Source of the DNA: Silene conica
Lineage: Eukaryota > Streptophyta > Magnoliopsida > Caryophyllales > Caryophyllaceae
Length of the DNA stretch: 64,000 nucleotides
NCBI GenBank assembly: GCA_029255685.2
Contig: CM055317.2
Span: forward strand, 70,979,460-71,043,459
Reading direction: 5' to 3'
In this document: positions 25,155-36,275 of the stretch, piece by piece
How positions within the stretch are numbered: the first letter of the stretch is position 1
Layout: each line of letters begins with the position of its first letter
Made by a program: the position numbers and the translations under genes
The notes under the pieces: generated by a model
Seen by the model: only the letters and a program-made list of their open reading frames with translations
The model's database searches: none
What the model was told of the DNA's origin: nothing

Positions 25155-25918
25155 CTACCTCTCTTGTACTCAATTTCCGGGCAGAAATTAAGTTCTCTCT
25201 ACCTCTCTTGTACTCAATTTATGGTCTATTTCCGTTGATTAATTTAAGTATTGGAAACTGTTGGTTGTTTACTATTAATCTTTCAGTAATTTGTATCCAA
25301 AACTTTACTCGTTCTCAATTGATAGTTGCGATTTTCAGCGGTAATTTGTTATTTTATTGTGGCTGAGGTTGTATACTCTTGCTATTTGTGTGCTTCAGAC
25401 TTAGTTCAAGTCACATAATTCGAGTAATGACTAAATTAATTTAATCTCTGCAAATTGGGGTTATTTAAGTTAGGAGTAAAATTTGGTCAGGTAATCTTTA
25501 GGTAGTGACGATACTTGAGGGTTAATTTGGTTTAATGATGTCTTCTTGGTACGATAATGCTTCTAATCCGGTCGTTAGTAGGGGGTGACAAACTTACATC
25601 GGTCGGTTAGTTAAGAATCGGTTTATGCTTAGTTCAGGTCGATTATAATATTAGAGAAGACATGGAGTTCTTGTTATCTTGAGTGTCATAATTAACCTAT
25701 AAATATACTTGAGATTAGACGTAACGGTTAACAAGCTAAAATTACCATAAGGATATAAGCTTAATAGGGTATTTGACTTCGCTAGTAGATGTAGCATTAG
25801 TTTAAAAGTACTCAATAGTTAATTAGTTTTTCCAGTCTTTCTGTGGGATCGACCCTACTTATCCTTTACTATGTTGTTATTTTTGAGGTTAAGATAGGTT
25901 TTATAAATTGTTAATTTG
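25155..25918 (+). mobile_element. LTR-like fragment inside the copia element
   Basis: Copia integrase sequence stops at about 25155 and related sequence resumes at about 25918. The insert ends in TCTGTGGGATCGACCCTAC and a run resembling the 3' part of Athila/Tat LTRs. A 22-bp direct repeat, CTACCTCTCTTGTACTCAAT and two more bases, occurs at its left edge. No target duplication was found, so family and limits are tentative. Confidence 0.4.
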
Positions 25919-25997
25919 TATGAGCAAACGACACGTAACAAAATACGATAGGGTCCCCACAAATCGCAATAAATTAAATCAAAAATACCCAAAACAT

Positions 25998-27013
25998 TTT
26001 TGTAATCATGCTTGTGAAACTAATTTGTATGGCCTCGAGTTAAGCTTTTCTTCTGGCAGCTGTGTAATGAAGCGCTTGCAAGTTGCAACGGGATGGAACA
26101 TCGCGGCTCGGGTTCAAGGTAATGTGTCTCTTTGCCCATTTTGTAATCATGCTTGTGAAACTAGTTTACATATTTTCAGAGAATGCGATTTTGTCCAAGG
26201 AGTGTGGATGGAGTTGGCGATAGCTGAAGATGATATACGGGGTGGGGGGAGCTTACGCGACTGGATTGAGATGCGGTGGAGGGGAATGGACCGACAAGAG
26301 CAAGCTATGTTCATGGTGGGATGTTGGGCAATTTGGGAGCATAGGAATAAAATTGTTTTCGAAGGATGGGAATGAAGGGGATGCTAACCATGTAGTCAAG
26401 CGGATTACGGATGTGCTATATGAGATCAGCGAGACGAATGAGGGGTTGGGGCAGTCAGTGGGATCGGGGCGAAGTTAAGCGGAGCAGCGGGAGATGGGGC
26501 ATTGGGTTGGACCGTCTGTGGGTTATGTTAAAGTGAATGTAGATGCGAGAGTGAAAGCGGGGGAAAGAACGAGCTGGGGAGGGGTGTGTCATGGTGTCGC
26601 GAGGAACGAGTTGTGGAGCTTTTCTCGCGCCCGGGAGGAAGTGTGGGAACCCCATGAAGCAGAGGCGGCAGCTATTCTCGAAAGTGTTCAGGAAGCTCGA
26701 AAACGGGGGTATGATATGGTGGAGGTGGAAAGTGATTGTCTGCAAGTGATCAATGCTTTGAAATGCAAGTCGAAGGGGCGAAATTCCTTTTACCGGTTTA
26801 TTAAGGATATTTTTACCTGTTGTAGTTCGTTTAATTCAGTTATTTGGTCGTTTACGAGTCGGGTAAACAATAGTGTAGCCCATGCTTTAGCTCATGTTTT
26901 TCCTATATCTGTTGGTCGTGTCGAATGGTCGAGTTTACCGCCGGCCGTTAACATTGTTGCGTTTGATTTATCGTTAATGCAGTAAGGCTTTGCCTTTTTT
27001 CCTCAAAAAAAAA
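25998..27013 (+). mobile_element. 5'-truncated L1-type LINE (zf-RVT and RNase H)
   Basis: The 3' end of a plant L1. A zinc-binding region (SLCPFCNHACETSLHIFREC) and WAIWEHRNKIVFEGWE lie in one frame. A type I RNase H domain (VNVDARVKAGERTSWGGVCH, VEVESDCLQVINAL, RVNNSVAHALAHV) lies in another frame, ending at 26985. A frameshift between them at about 26340-26380 makes it non-functional. It ends in a poly-A tail (27005-27013). The target duplication ATACCCAAA[AG]CAT lies at 25985-25997 and 27014-27026. About 30 bp at the 5' edge duplicate a segment 140 bp further in. Confidence 0.85.
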
Positions 27014-28792
27014 ATACCCAAAGCATGTTGTTCATTGGTACTAAAACTGTGACGAAAACTGTGACGATGTTGTTTAATTAGCTAACTGACACACATCGCA
27101 AACCGAATGTTTATTGAAAGAAAAACTACTAGCAAAAGGGATAGGCTTGACCACTTTATCGGAAGGGTGTCCCAGACATCGGTGCCACAAATCACCAGAG
27201 CTTAAGTCACTGACTTGATGAGCAGCCAAAGGCCGAGCAACCACACACAACCAATAAAGCCCATCCTGCATCTCACCTTGACCAATCGTCGTCCTCGAAA
27301 TACGGCCCTGTATGTATAAGACAAGAATTATTAGCAAATTCAAATATAAGATCTTTGTCAGAAGCAAGTTGCGATACGGACAATAAACAACAATTGAGGG
27401 AAGGTACATAAAGCACACGACACAAGGATATTGACTCATTGATATACGCAGAACCCATGATTGTAGACTTGACCCACTGCCCATTTGGGAGACCAACATG
27501 ACGAGCTACAACCATGTGATAATCAATTAGACAAGATAAATCTTCGGTAACGTGATTGGAAGCTCTGGTATCAATAATCCATGAGCACATACCACTTAAT
27601 CTGTCAGGTGAGAATGGAATTAATAACAACACCGCAGATTCACGTGAACAATAGAGGAAAGAGTAGAGGAAGGAAAGGAGACACGAGCAGAGGAAGCAGC
27701 ACCCGCGCCCCTTCATGCACCAGTCCCCAGACTAGATACACCAGATCCTTGGCAAGAAACAGTAGACCCCCGAGAACCACTAGAACCAGTACGACGAAGT
27801 TCAGCCAAGGAACGGGGACGATCACCCCGCCATTCAGGAAAGCGTTGAGTTTTAATATAGCAACTAGAGGGTTCGTGGCCACGTTGATCGCAAAAGAAGC
27901 AAAACAAAAGGCGACGCGTGCTCCGTTCCTTGTCACGCATTGCACGCCAATCAATAGAAGGAGTGACAAAAGCTACAACGGCCGTGGGATCGACAACGGC
28001 ATCAGAGGGAGCACAAAGACGTTCTTCTTGAATAACAACGTGATACGCGCGACTAAGAGATGACAAAGGAGTTGAAAATGCTGAGATTGATTGTTCGCAT
28101 ACAGAGTAGTGCCAAGGCCCATAAAAAACTGGTGAAGGCGCTCATTATCGAGTCATTTAACAGCCGATGATCCAATGTTACACTCGCATTTTCCACACTT
28201 ACAAGCAGGGGGGGTTCATGAATGATTAAGGAGTACGAAACAGATTTCAATTTGCCATAATAAGAGGTAACGTCCATACCTTTGAGTTGTTTGCAGTTGT
28301 TAAGTTGAGTCTTGAGGCCATGAATGACGGTACCATCATCCACGGAGAATTGTGATTCAAGGTCTGCCCAAAGAACCGAAGCATCATCGACGTAGGAGAC
28401 AGTGTCGAGGAGCGAGGGAACAATGGTATTGCGTATCCATTGGACAAGGGTGCATTGGACAACGTCCCAATTTTCGAGATAAAAAGCATCCGTAGGTTTG
28501 ACGATGGTGCTGTCGACAAAACCGTATTTGCGTCTTGAATTTAGAGACATTCGCATCGAGTTTTTCCAATCATCATAATTATCACGACGAAAGACGACAT
28601 TAGATATTTTTGTGCGGGGACATCATGTGATCCAAGATAGTATGATGAAGTAGATTCAATTTTTGGTGTTTTGGGTGGAGTATCATCACCAGCCATGGCG
28701 GCGTGTGAGATGATCTTCATGCATGGTGGGAGAAGAGTGAACGTTTTTCAGTTTTTTTTAGGGTTTTGGATTGAAACCGAAACCTGATACCA

Positions 28793-28950
28793 TGTTAAAC
28801 TTTGTGAAATGTATTTTTGTGTATTTCTGATTATTGATTAGCCAATGAATTGACTCTTATAGTTTAAAAGATGGGCTCACAAATATATGGGTCAACAAGT
28901 AGGCTAAGCTATTACAAGACCATTCTTAATCCTAATAAGTTCAAGGCTCC
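28793..28950 (-). mobile_element. 5' LTR of the RE1-like copia element (partial)
   Basis: It starts TGTTAAACTTTGTGAAATG next to the primer-binding site. The outer end is not clear, and no partner LTR is present for comparison. Confidence 0.5.
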
Positions 28951-29330
28951 TGTAGAGTAGAGCTGGCCATCACCACATTCTAACCCACCATGTCCAGTCT
29001 TTCACCGTACAACTCGACCCGACCCACCCCAACCCGCCTCCCCTTAGCAGGACCTGAGCCACAAACCTCAAACCAAACACACCCTTAACCCGCCTATTTA
29101 ATATATAAAAAATTACATAGGTTATTTATCAGGCCTGTCCTCCATTACCAAGGGCCCGACCCGGGTCAAACATTCTCTCAACCTGGCCTGGCCAGGCCCA
29201 CTCCCAATCAAACCCGAAATCTAGTCAAGTGATCCCGATTTCGAGCAGAAGACATCTCTAGATATCTAGGTACAGGTGAGAATATTCCATAAAATAAAAA
29301 CTAAACTAGTGAAATCACATTCAGCAGCCA
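28951..29330. repeat. CCCGACCC-rich degenerate repeat and spacer upstream of A2
   Basis: A stretch rich in GACCCGACCC and GGCCTGGCCAGGCCC, similar in style to the hAT-like element at 31300-31837 and probably a decayed relative. From about 29300 the sequence (AACTAAACTAGTGAAATCAC) matches the upstream regions of A5 and A7. Confidence 0.4.
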
Positions 29331-29336
29331 AAGTTT

Positions 29337-29484
29337 TTGACTAAGAGGTACGAAGTATTGGAGAAGCAAGTCAGCAACCCAAGACCTGCCAAAAATAAAT
29401 GGAATATTTTTTGGTCTATAAAGTTTGAAACACTCAAGAAATTAAACCCAATTTAATTACTAAAAACTTTCATTTCATGGGCTC
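29337..29484 (+). promoter_or_regulatory. Family A promoter (A2): W-box and TATA
   Basis: W-box TTGACT at 29337-29342, 148 bp before the start, and TTTTGGTCTATAAA ending at 29422. The same 14-base core promoter occurs before A7. An upstream ATG at 29477, out of frame with the peptide, opens an eight-codon frame that overlaps the real start. Confidence 0.6.
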
Positions 29485-29926
29485 ATGGCATCAGTTTCAG
29501 TAATTTTTTTTCTGCTAATTATTTTAGCATCAGAAATTTATGTATCCGCTAAAGAAGCTGCAGGTTTGTGTTCTTTCTTTTACCTTGTTATATATTTATC
29601 ATGGTACTGTACTTATGGTTTTCTAACATGTGCCCTAAAACACACGTTAGAAAATCCGTTGTAGTAGTGTCTATAATAATTTTTCTAACTTGGGTCGTTT
29701 GTTGCGAAAAGTAGAGTTGCAAGATGTACCTAGGAAATTACCGTACAATGGGAGGAGGAAGATGGTTGTTCAACCGGTTTCATTAGTAACAACGAGTAAA
29801 CGACAAAGACCACCGTGGCATCCACCATCACCGAACCCTAATGGTGGAACTCATCCGTTCTTTCCACCAGAATGTTGTGACGGAAAACGACCAGCATCAC
29901 TTCCACCACCACCTCCTTTATATTAG
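29485..29926 (+). CDS. Small secreted peptide precursor, family A copy A2
   Basis: Exon 1 (29485-29563) encodes a signal peptide, [20 protein letters not shown]. Exon 2 (29712-29926) encodes VELQDVPRKLPYNGRRKMVV, a Pro/Thr/Lys-rich linker, the pair CC in PFFPPECCDGKR, and PASLPPPPPLY at the C-terminus. The 148-bp intron (GCAG^GTTTGTG to GAAAAG^TAGAG) joins in phase 1, giving 97 residues, which is normal for the family. The start was chosen by alignment with A5, A7 and A8 rather than the ATG eight bases upstream. The frame is complete and the promoter keeps both W-box and TATA, so this is one of the best candidates for an active copy. Function is unknown. Secretion is inferred from the N-terminus. 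Confidence 0.7.
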
Positions 29927-30711
29927 TCATTTTATTCTAGCACGTTTGTTGTATTATTACGTGTAAAATTAGTGAAACAAAGTATTCCAACATGTAGATT
30001 ACTGTGATTTCAATTGTCAACAATTTTGGACATACTTTTAGCTGCGTATCGTATGTATTCATGTTATTTCAGGTTCGTGTTAGGTCGTGTGAAATAGTAT
30101 TTGAGTTGTGCATTTGAGGGGTAAGGAATAAAAGGTTCGTACGATGAGAAAACTTTGCGGTCCATCTGAAATTTCCGATCTCGTGTTTTTCTTTGTTATT
30201 TTCAACGGTGTAATCGAGTCCATTATTTAGACCAAGTTTTGATTAACTCGATCAATTTTTTCAATTTGTAAATGTGATTTTTTTTATAAAAAATGATACT
30301 CCACAATTTTATGTTACAATAATGAAATACAATTCTATCAAATTAAAAAAAATTGTATAATTAAAAATTAATAACAATTTTGATGGAATAAATTAACTTA
30401 AAAATCAACTATTCAATTGATTTTTTTTCCGTTGAGCCCTTGGCAGTTGGGCTCAGATCGAATTGGATCTAGCAAAGTAGGCTACAATGCTAATTTTTTT
30501 CGGTGTTGTTAATAGCAATAAATTTGGTGCATAAGCATTATAAGGCTTTTTAAATGTCGTACAATTGTTTCAGTGATAATTTGTGGAAGAGTCGGAACTG
30601 AATGAGATTAATGCAGTCTCATATAGAACGATCAAACATTGGAGTAATTAATCAAGAGTTCCTATCTATTTAAGAAGCCCAACATCTCAGCAAGTTACAT
30701 AAAAACATAGC
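29927..30711 (+). other. A2-A3 intergenic region
   Basis: The first about 180 bp are the shared family A 3' flank (CAGGTTCGTGTTAGGTCGTG at about 30070). The last about 150 bp (TCTCATATAGAACGATCAAA) are a promoter type shared only with A8. Between them is AT-rich sequence without a gene. Confidence 0.55.
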
Positions 30712-31060
30712 ATGAATTTTATTAATCTTTTTCCTGCTTACTGTCTTAGCACAAGAATTTTCTGTATTTGCTAAAGATGGTACCGAAAATTCTCTGTTCT
30801 TCTCGTAATTACTAGTTGTTGTAAATAACAATGATTCTAAGTTGATTGTTGTTGTCTGTTGTCACTAAAAGCCGGTGTGCTGTCACTGTGTGCGGAACGT
30901 ATCAAGGACAATGTGTTGTATTTACTTGTATAATGGGTGGAAGATGGTTGTTCACCCTGTTGCAGCAGTAAGAACCCGTCTACGACATGTCGACATGTAT
31001 CACCATCGCATCCACCACCACCAGCTCCCGCTGTCGGGAGGGTTCAGAGCGCACTGCTGA
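30712..31060 (+). pseudogene. Family A copy A3, broken
   Basis: The signal-peptide exon is recognisable (FFLLTVLAQEFSVFAKD in the family frame), but the only start codon at 30712 is out of that frame. The short intron ends at CACTAAAAG (about 30872). Exon 2 holds rearranged core sequence (ATCAAGGACAATGTG, then TATAATGGGTGGAAGATGGT) with an extra insertion and no open frame through the core. It stops at about 31060 where an LTR-type repeat begins. Its promoter and intron are closest to A8. Confidence 0.7.
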
Positions 31061-31064
31061 TACT

Positions 31065-31200
31065 AACAGGAATACATATAATAGTTGAGCCTTAATCATC
31101 AGCTTAAGCTTTTGTTTGGGATGATTTCTTGTCATGGTATCAGAGCGGGTCACGGGTTCAAATCCCGTCAACCTGTCAACCTCCGTCACATTACAAATTT
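31065..31200 (+). mobile_element. LTR / primer-binding-site relic of a small LTR element
   Basis: AGCTTAAGCTTTTGTTTGGG leads to TGGTATCAGAGC (31135-31146, initiator tRNA-Met type primer site), then GGGTTCAAATCCCG. This arrangement is common at the 5' LTR border of plant TRIM-like elements. No second LTR was found. Confidence 0.4.
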
Positions 31201-31290
31201 AAGTAATGCGAACACGTAATCTTAAATCTGAAAACGTAGCTGAAAACTTACACACAAAACACTATTTCATACACAGTATTGAAGCATTTC

Positions 31291-31957
31291 ATGGCAACAA
31301 GGGATGGCAATGGGTAGGATCTGGGTAGGGTCCGGCAAGACTCGACCCGACCCGAAGTAAAAAACCTTAGGGTCTGAAATTAATGGACTCATACCCGACC
31401 TTAATGGGTCTGGGTCCGGGTAGGGTCTACCCTAGGGGGTCCAATATTTCTTAACGAGTCGACCCTAAATTATATCATTTACCGTACCCAAACTCATCAT
31501 TTTCATCAATTTTTTCGTTATTCTTAATGGTTATTTGAATATGCATATAGTATATTAATGATAACTAAAAAGGATCGTCTGTTTGTGTGTATTATTTGGG
31601 TTATTGACGTTCGTATGTGTGTTTTTTCTTTTTCTTTTTCTTTTTCTTTTTTTAATAAATATAAGGGTCTAAGGGTCGGGTAGGGTCCCAAGACCAAGAC
31701 CCGAACCCGGACCCGACCCGAAATTTTTATATAAGACTCATACCCGACCCATACCCGAGTGGGTCTCAAAAATTCAAACCCATACCCAATCCATTAGGGT
31801 TAGATCCTAAGGGTCTGGGTTGGGTACCCGACCCACTGCAACAGTTTCAGTTATCTTTTTGCTTCGGATTATCCTAGCATCAGAAATTTCTGCATCTTCT
31901 AAACAAGATGCAGGTTTACCACTTCCGCCGCAACCATCACCCAAATGCACATACTAA
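31291..31957 (+). pseudogene. Family A copy A4, exon 1 split by a hAT-like element
   Basis: ATGGCAACA at 31291-31299 is followed by an insertion of about 540 bp. GCAACA is then repeated at 31838-31843 and the signal-peptide exon resumes: TVSVIFLLRIILASEISASS, then KQDAG. After the usual donor position the frame runs into LPLPPQPSPKCTY and a stop at 31955-31957. The intron and the conserved core are therefore missing, and the tail-like residues follow directly. Ignoring the insertion, the frame would encode about 41 residues. It lacks the core, so I call it a pseudogene. Confidence 0.7.
31300..31837. mobile_element. Non-autonomous hAT-like element in A4
   Basis: It starts AGGGATGGCAATGGGTAGG and ends GGTTGGGTACCCGACCCACT, with CCCGACCC/GGGTCGGG-rich subterminal zones facing each other. 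The duplicated GCAACA is at least six bases (eight, with two mismatches). This start is widespread among plant hAT-type non-autonomous elements. The right end looks slightly eroded and no transposase is encoded. A (CTTTTT)n tract lies at about 31625-31652. Confidence 0.65.
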
Positions 31958-32138
31958 ATCGTCTCGTTGATCACCTGGCAAACATTTCCGGTGTTTTCAA
32001 CATGGGTAGAAATTTCAGTATTGTCAGTCATCTGTCTTTGGTGTGTATTCAACCATCTCCACCTGAGTTAATCCATGTTGAAAATAAACACTCCGTACTA
32101 CATTACAGTGATGAAATCAAATTCGGCCGTCAATGTTT

Positions 32139-32291
32139 TTGACTTTAATTAGCTCTTGAGAAAAACATGGAATAATTTTTAGTTCAGACAGTTTGAATAA
32201 CCAAAGCGCCGAACTGTATACAGTTTATATGTAGACGAGTATTTAGTTGCAAACTTGAAGACCGAAACACTGTCTCTCTTACACAAAATTC
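32139..32291 (+). promoter_or_regulatory. Family A promoter (A5): W-box
   Basis: GTCAATGTTTTTGACTTTAA contains the W-box TTGACT at 32139-32144, 153 bp before the start. The upstream 200 bp (GCACATACTAAATCGTCTCG, TTCAACATGGG) also match A6, so A5 and A6 share a longer promoter. No clear TATA box is seen beyond TTTATATG near 32224. Confidence 0.5.
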
Positions 32292-32606
32292 ATGGCATCA
32301 TCAGTCTCTGTAATCTTTTTCTTGATGATTATTCTAGCACCAGAAATTTCTGTATCTGGTTCTTGTCTTCTGTTGCGTAAAGACGGGTTGCAGGATGTAT
32401 CCAGGACAGTGCTGTATAATGGGAGGAAGATGGTTGTTCGACGAGGTACTCTAGAAGGACCGCTTATGCAAACACCACTACTGCAACGATCATCGCCAAT
32501 ACAACAACTACCACCACCCATACCTAGTCACCGACCTTGGCCTATCGGCTCAGGTTCCCTACCCGGATGTTGTGAGGGAAATCCACCAGCACCACCACCA
32601 CCATAA
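32292..32606 (+). CDS. Small secreted peptide precursor, family A copy A5 (single exon)
   Basis: An uninterrupted frame of 104 residues: signal peptide MASSVSVIFFLMIILAPEIS, then VSGSCLLLRK, then the family core [19 protein letters not shown], a long Pro/Gln/Ser linker, PGCCEGNPPAPPPP and a stop. The residues GSCLLLRK align with the last about 25 bp of the intron in other copies. Most of the intron has been lost and the remainder is read as protein. The frame is otherwise intact and the W-box promoter is present, so it may be active. The tail ends slightly earlier than in A1 and A2. The receptor, processing and function are unknown. Confidence 0.7.
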   Translation: MASSVSVIFFLMIILAPEISVSGSCLLLRKDGLQDVSRTVLYNGRKMVVRRGTLEGPLMQTPLLQRSSPIQQLPPPIPSHRPWPIGSGSLPGCCEGNPPAPPPP

Positions 32607-32842
32607 ACACCGTACCTCTTTTATATTAGTCTTATACTACATACACTAGTTTGTTGTATTCTAATTCTTGATGAAGTAATTTTGTCGACAATTTTTTACC
32701 TGCCTGGTATGTATTCAGACCATTTTCAGGTTTGTATTAGGTTATGTCAAGTCATATTCGGGTCAATCAGATTTTACTCCGTTCGTTAAGGCTTTTGCTT
32801 GTTAAGGTCCGTTTTACATGCTAGGCTCAAACAGTTGATTAC
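32607..32842 (+). other. 3' flank of A5
   Basis: It contains the family A 3' block (TCGACAATTTTTTACCTGCC, then CAGGTTTGTATTAGGTTATG) and ends at the target site of the SIRE element. Confidence 0.5.
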
Positions 32843-34237
32843 TGTTAGAACACAATATGTTGATGATGGCAAGTTACCTTGATTAATCTAAACGTTTGCT
32901 TGATTAGTACAAGAGATTAGCAAGGTGACATTAAGCTCATTGAAGATCAAGTTCGTATGTCAAGAAGCAAGCAAAGACAAGAGAAGACCAAGTCTAGGAA
33001 TGCATTGTAAACAAGGTAGTCTAACATTCATTCGTATTTGTTAGAGGTGCAAAATCCCTGCAACAGTTGAACAGACTGTTGCAACTGGGGTTTCTAGTAC
33101 GGTCATGGAGATTATATTTCGGAAAATATGTTTTATCAAAAGTGTTGGTGTTTTGGTTCATTTACATATTTCAAATGCTTTACAAACTGAAAGAAATTAA
33201 TTTGAAAATCAAAAGCTCAACTTGCACATTGGGACTAAGAGTTAGAAAAAGTGGAAAGTTTACTTTTTCCTTTTTTAGCAATTAGTCCTATAAAAGGAAG
33301 GTTCCCTCTTACACTCTTTCCTTTTATGTGCTGCCTTGAGCCTTGAGTAATCTATCTTGAGCATTGCAACCATGTGCATTTTCAGTTTGTAAAAGACACT
33401 CCAAATTGAACCTTTGGGTAAAAGAGTTATGCAAACTTATTACACATTTGAGAGCTACTCTCAACTCGCCCAACTCTCTATAAATACCAACCTTTTCACT
33501 CATTTATTGCTAAGACTTTCTAAGCATTTATTGTAAAACTTTGCAAAACCTTTTAAGCATTTACTCTTCAAGTTTATTTTGCAAAAGTTTCAGTTTTAAA
33601 AGAAGTCTTCATTTGTTTTCGAAAAGCTATGATCTCCATGTACTAGTTCGCACTTCTAATGAGTATAAATGTTTGTTCGATGAACCTTGTGTTTAGATCT
33701 TAAAAGTAGTATCCATGTTCTTTAAAGAGAACTCTTGAGACATTGATCTTGTAAACCAAAGGTAGAACAAAAACTCTTAGAGCGGAGTAGCTTTAAGTTT
33801 GAGTCAAGTCTTCGAGCGGAGTAGCTCTTAGCAAATGCAACCGGAGTAGGTTGGGGAGTTGTTTTGTTGTAATAGTTTTAGTTAAGCGGAGTAGCTTCTA
33901 AACTTTCAATAAAATAACGGTTGGACGTAGGCTCCGGAGTAGGAGCTGAACCAATTTTTTACATCGTTTGTTTATTGCTCTCTCTCGTACTTGTTACTCG
34001 TTTCTTGGAATACTCGAAGTAGATCAGTTCTGTGCAACGGTTCCTCATACCGTTGCTTAGTTCCTGATCTTGTTGCCTTAATTCGTGAAACACTTAAGCT
34101 ATCTCTAAGTTTTTAAAAGGTCACCTAATTCACCCCCTCCCCCTCTTAGGTGCTAAACTCGTTCTTGATTCTTCAATTGGTATCAGAGCCTTGTGCTCTT
34201 GATTAGGCTTAACCACCAAAGAGAAACATCCGTAATC

Positions 34238-36260
34238 ATGGACGAGTCTAAACACACTAAGTACCCAATCTTTAAAGGTGAAAACTATGCTTGGTGGAAA
34301 CACCGCATGGAACACTACGTTAAAGGGGTAGATTATGAATGTTGGATGATAATAAAAAAAGGGCCCACTTAAGATAGAGGTGACAGATAAAGACGGAAAA
34401 ACGACACCAAAAGATGAGGAAAAATATAATGAAAACGATTATAAAAAGATCGAGAAAAATTCGAGAGCCATGTCCATTCTTCAATATGGCATCGGTGATC
34501 AAGAGATTAATCGTATATCGGGTTGCTCTTCGGCCAAAGACATTTGGGACACCCTAAGCTTAGCTCATGAGGGCACGTCTCAAGTGAAGAAGTACCGTGT
34601 TGACCTTCTCATGCAACAATATGAGATGTTTAACATGGGAAAGGACGAATCAATTAATAGTCTTTCTTCTCGTTTCTCTTGCATTGTTAACGAACTTAAG
34701 AGTCTTGATCGTAACTTTGAATCCGAGGACTTAGTCCGAAAGATCCTTCGAAGCTTAACTGAAAAGTGGCAACCGAAGGTGACGGCTATTGAGGAAGCTA
34801 AAGATCTTGCCGTCCTTTCCCTGAATGAACTAATGGGGTCCCTCATGGCCCATGAACTTTCACTCACGAAACGTTCTCAGGAGAGTTCAAAGGGAAAGGG
34901 ACTCGCTCTAAATGCTCTCTCCAGCGATGAGGAGGATGAGGATGTCGAGTTCGCCATGTTTACCAAAAACATGGCCGGCATAATCAACGGTCGAGGCTCA
35001 CAAAAGTTTAACAACAATGTTGGCAAGAAACGTTTCCCAAAGAGGAGATCAAATTCCACCTTTGGATGCTTCAAATGTGGTGACAAGGGTCATCAAATAA
35101 AGGAATGCCCAAAGTGGGATGATATCAAATCCAAGGAGAGACGTGATTTTGCCAAAAGAGATTACAAGAACAAAGTCATGAGTGCTATTTGGGGTATGTC
35201 TGATTCCGATGAGGATGAGTTCCTTGAGGAAGAATTAGATGCAAAGTTGAGCATCTCATCAAAATCAAAAACAGAAACGTCAAAATCATCAAAGAAAGAA
35301 GCTGCAATTTGTCTCATGGCCCACTCGGTTGATTCAAGTTCAGACTCCGAAAGCGAGGTAAAATGTCTAAAGAAGAAGGCCCGCGCCTTTTCTAAAGACA
35401 AAATCTGTCTTCTTTTAGATGATTTTATTGATAAGTGTCGTGTCCAAGGAAATAAACTTATTGCCATGCAAGATGAAATCGAAAGTATTGCCGAGGAAAA
35501 TGTCAATCTAAAGGAGAGTCTAACTGAGGTAGATCAAACATGTACAATAACTAAACTAGAAAAGGAAGTCAAAATGCTTCGAAAACAAAATCAGTGTCTT
35601 GTGAATAAAGCTGAAATAACTCATGCAACAGTCCCATGCAATGTTGAATCTGAACTAGTAAAAGAGGTCGAGTCTCTAAAAGGAAAAGTTTCATCCCTTA
35701 CAAAGGAACGTGACTCCCTCTTGGTTGAATTGACTTCATGCAAACTTGATAACAAACAACTAGAGGAAGTTGCGATTCTATTAAGTGATGAAACTAGTCA
35801 TATCAAAGGAAAAGTTGATAAACTTGAAAAAACAAATCTAGATCAACTTAAGGAAATAGAAACCTTGACCAAAGAATTGACTGATGCAAAGCAATTCTAT
35901 CTCAAATGGGAAGGAAGTCAGAATGTCTTAGAATTCTTGTTAAAGCAATCCAAAGAAAATGAAAAGGCTTTAAAAAACTCTGGACTTGGTTTCAGATGCA
36001 ACAGTAGCACACACTGTTGCAACCGAAACCAAGACCCAAGTCAAAGAGATTTCAGACGACGCAAGTATGCTGGACTACCTGAATACATTATATGCTATTA
36101 TTGTGGAATGACCGGTCATGAGTTCAATGGTTGTCCTAAAAGAGAACTTGACTTAAAAAGAAACACCAATGTTGCACAAGAAATATGGGTCAAAAAGGAC
36201 TCGGTGTCTAGTGTTAAGAAGGGACCCAAACTTGTTTGGGTTCCTAAACTAACTGTTTGA
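34238..36260 (+). other. SIRE gag region
   Basis: The N-terminal region has the copia gag signature YPIFKGENYAWWKHRMEHYV. It is followed by a UBN2-type gag, a CCHC knuckle (CFKCGDKGHQIKEC, near 35070), an acidic stretch, a long heptad-rich coiled coil and a second CCHC (CYYCGMTGHEFNGC, near 36095). Two knuckles and a long coiled-coil gag are typical of SIRE/Maximus. Confidence 0.85.
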
Positions 36261-36275
36261 TTTGCGTAGGCATTA

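Larger units (their letters stand above)
24617..28793 (-). mobile_element. Ty1/copia retrotransposon (RE1-like), broken, with nested insertions
   Basis: Minus-strand element. A primer-binding site complement (CCTGATACCA, 28783-28792) abuts an LTR starting at 28793. Parts along the minus strand: gag about 28.7-27.7 kb (LENWDVVQCTLVQWIRNTI, then the zinc knuckle CFFCDQRGHEPSSC), protease and GAG-pre-integrase about 27.7-27.1 kb (HRCLGHPSDKV), integrase about 25.1-24.6 kb (VVQSDNGNKF, INRTPIPLLAHKTPYE). Reverse transcriptase, RNase H and the 3' LTR are absent. A LINE (25998-27013) and an LTR-like piece (about 25155-25918) interrupt it. It carries several breaks and is clearly dead. Confidence 0.8.

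Noticed and set aside
27581-28063. Plus-strand Arg/Thr-rich frame of 160 codons as a gene
   Set aside because: It is antisense to the gag zinc-knuckle region of the copia element and has no independent support.
31135-31167. TGGTATCAGAGC with GGGTTCAAATCCCG as a tRNA gene
   Set aside because: No acceptor stem or A box at the right spacing. TGGTATCAGAGC is the usual primer-binding site for initiator tRNA-Met in LTR elements.
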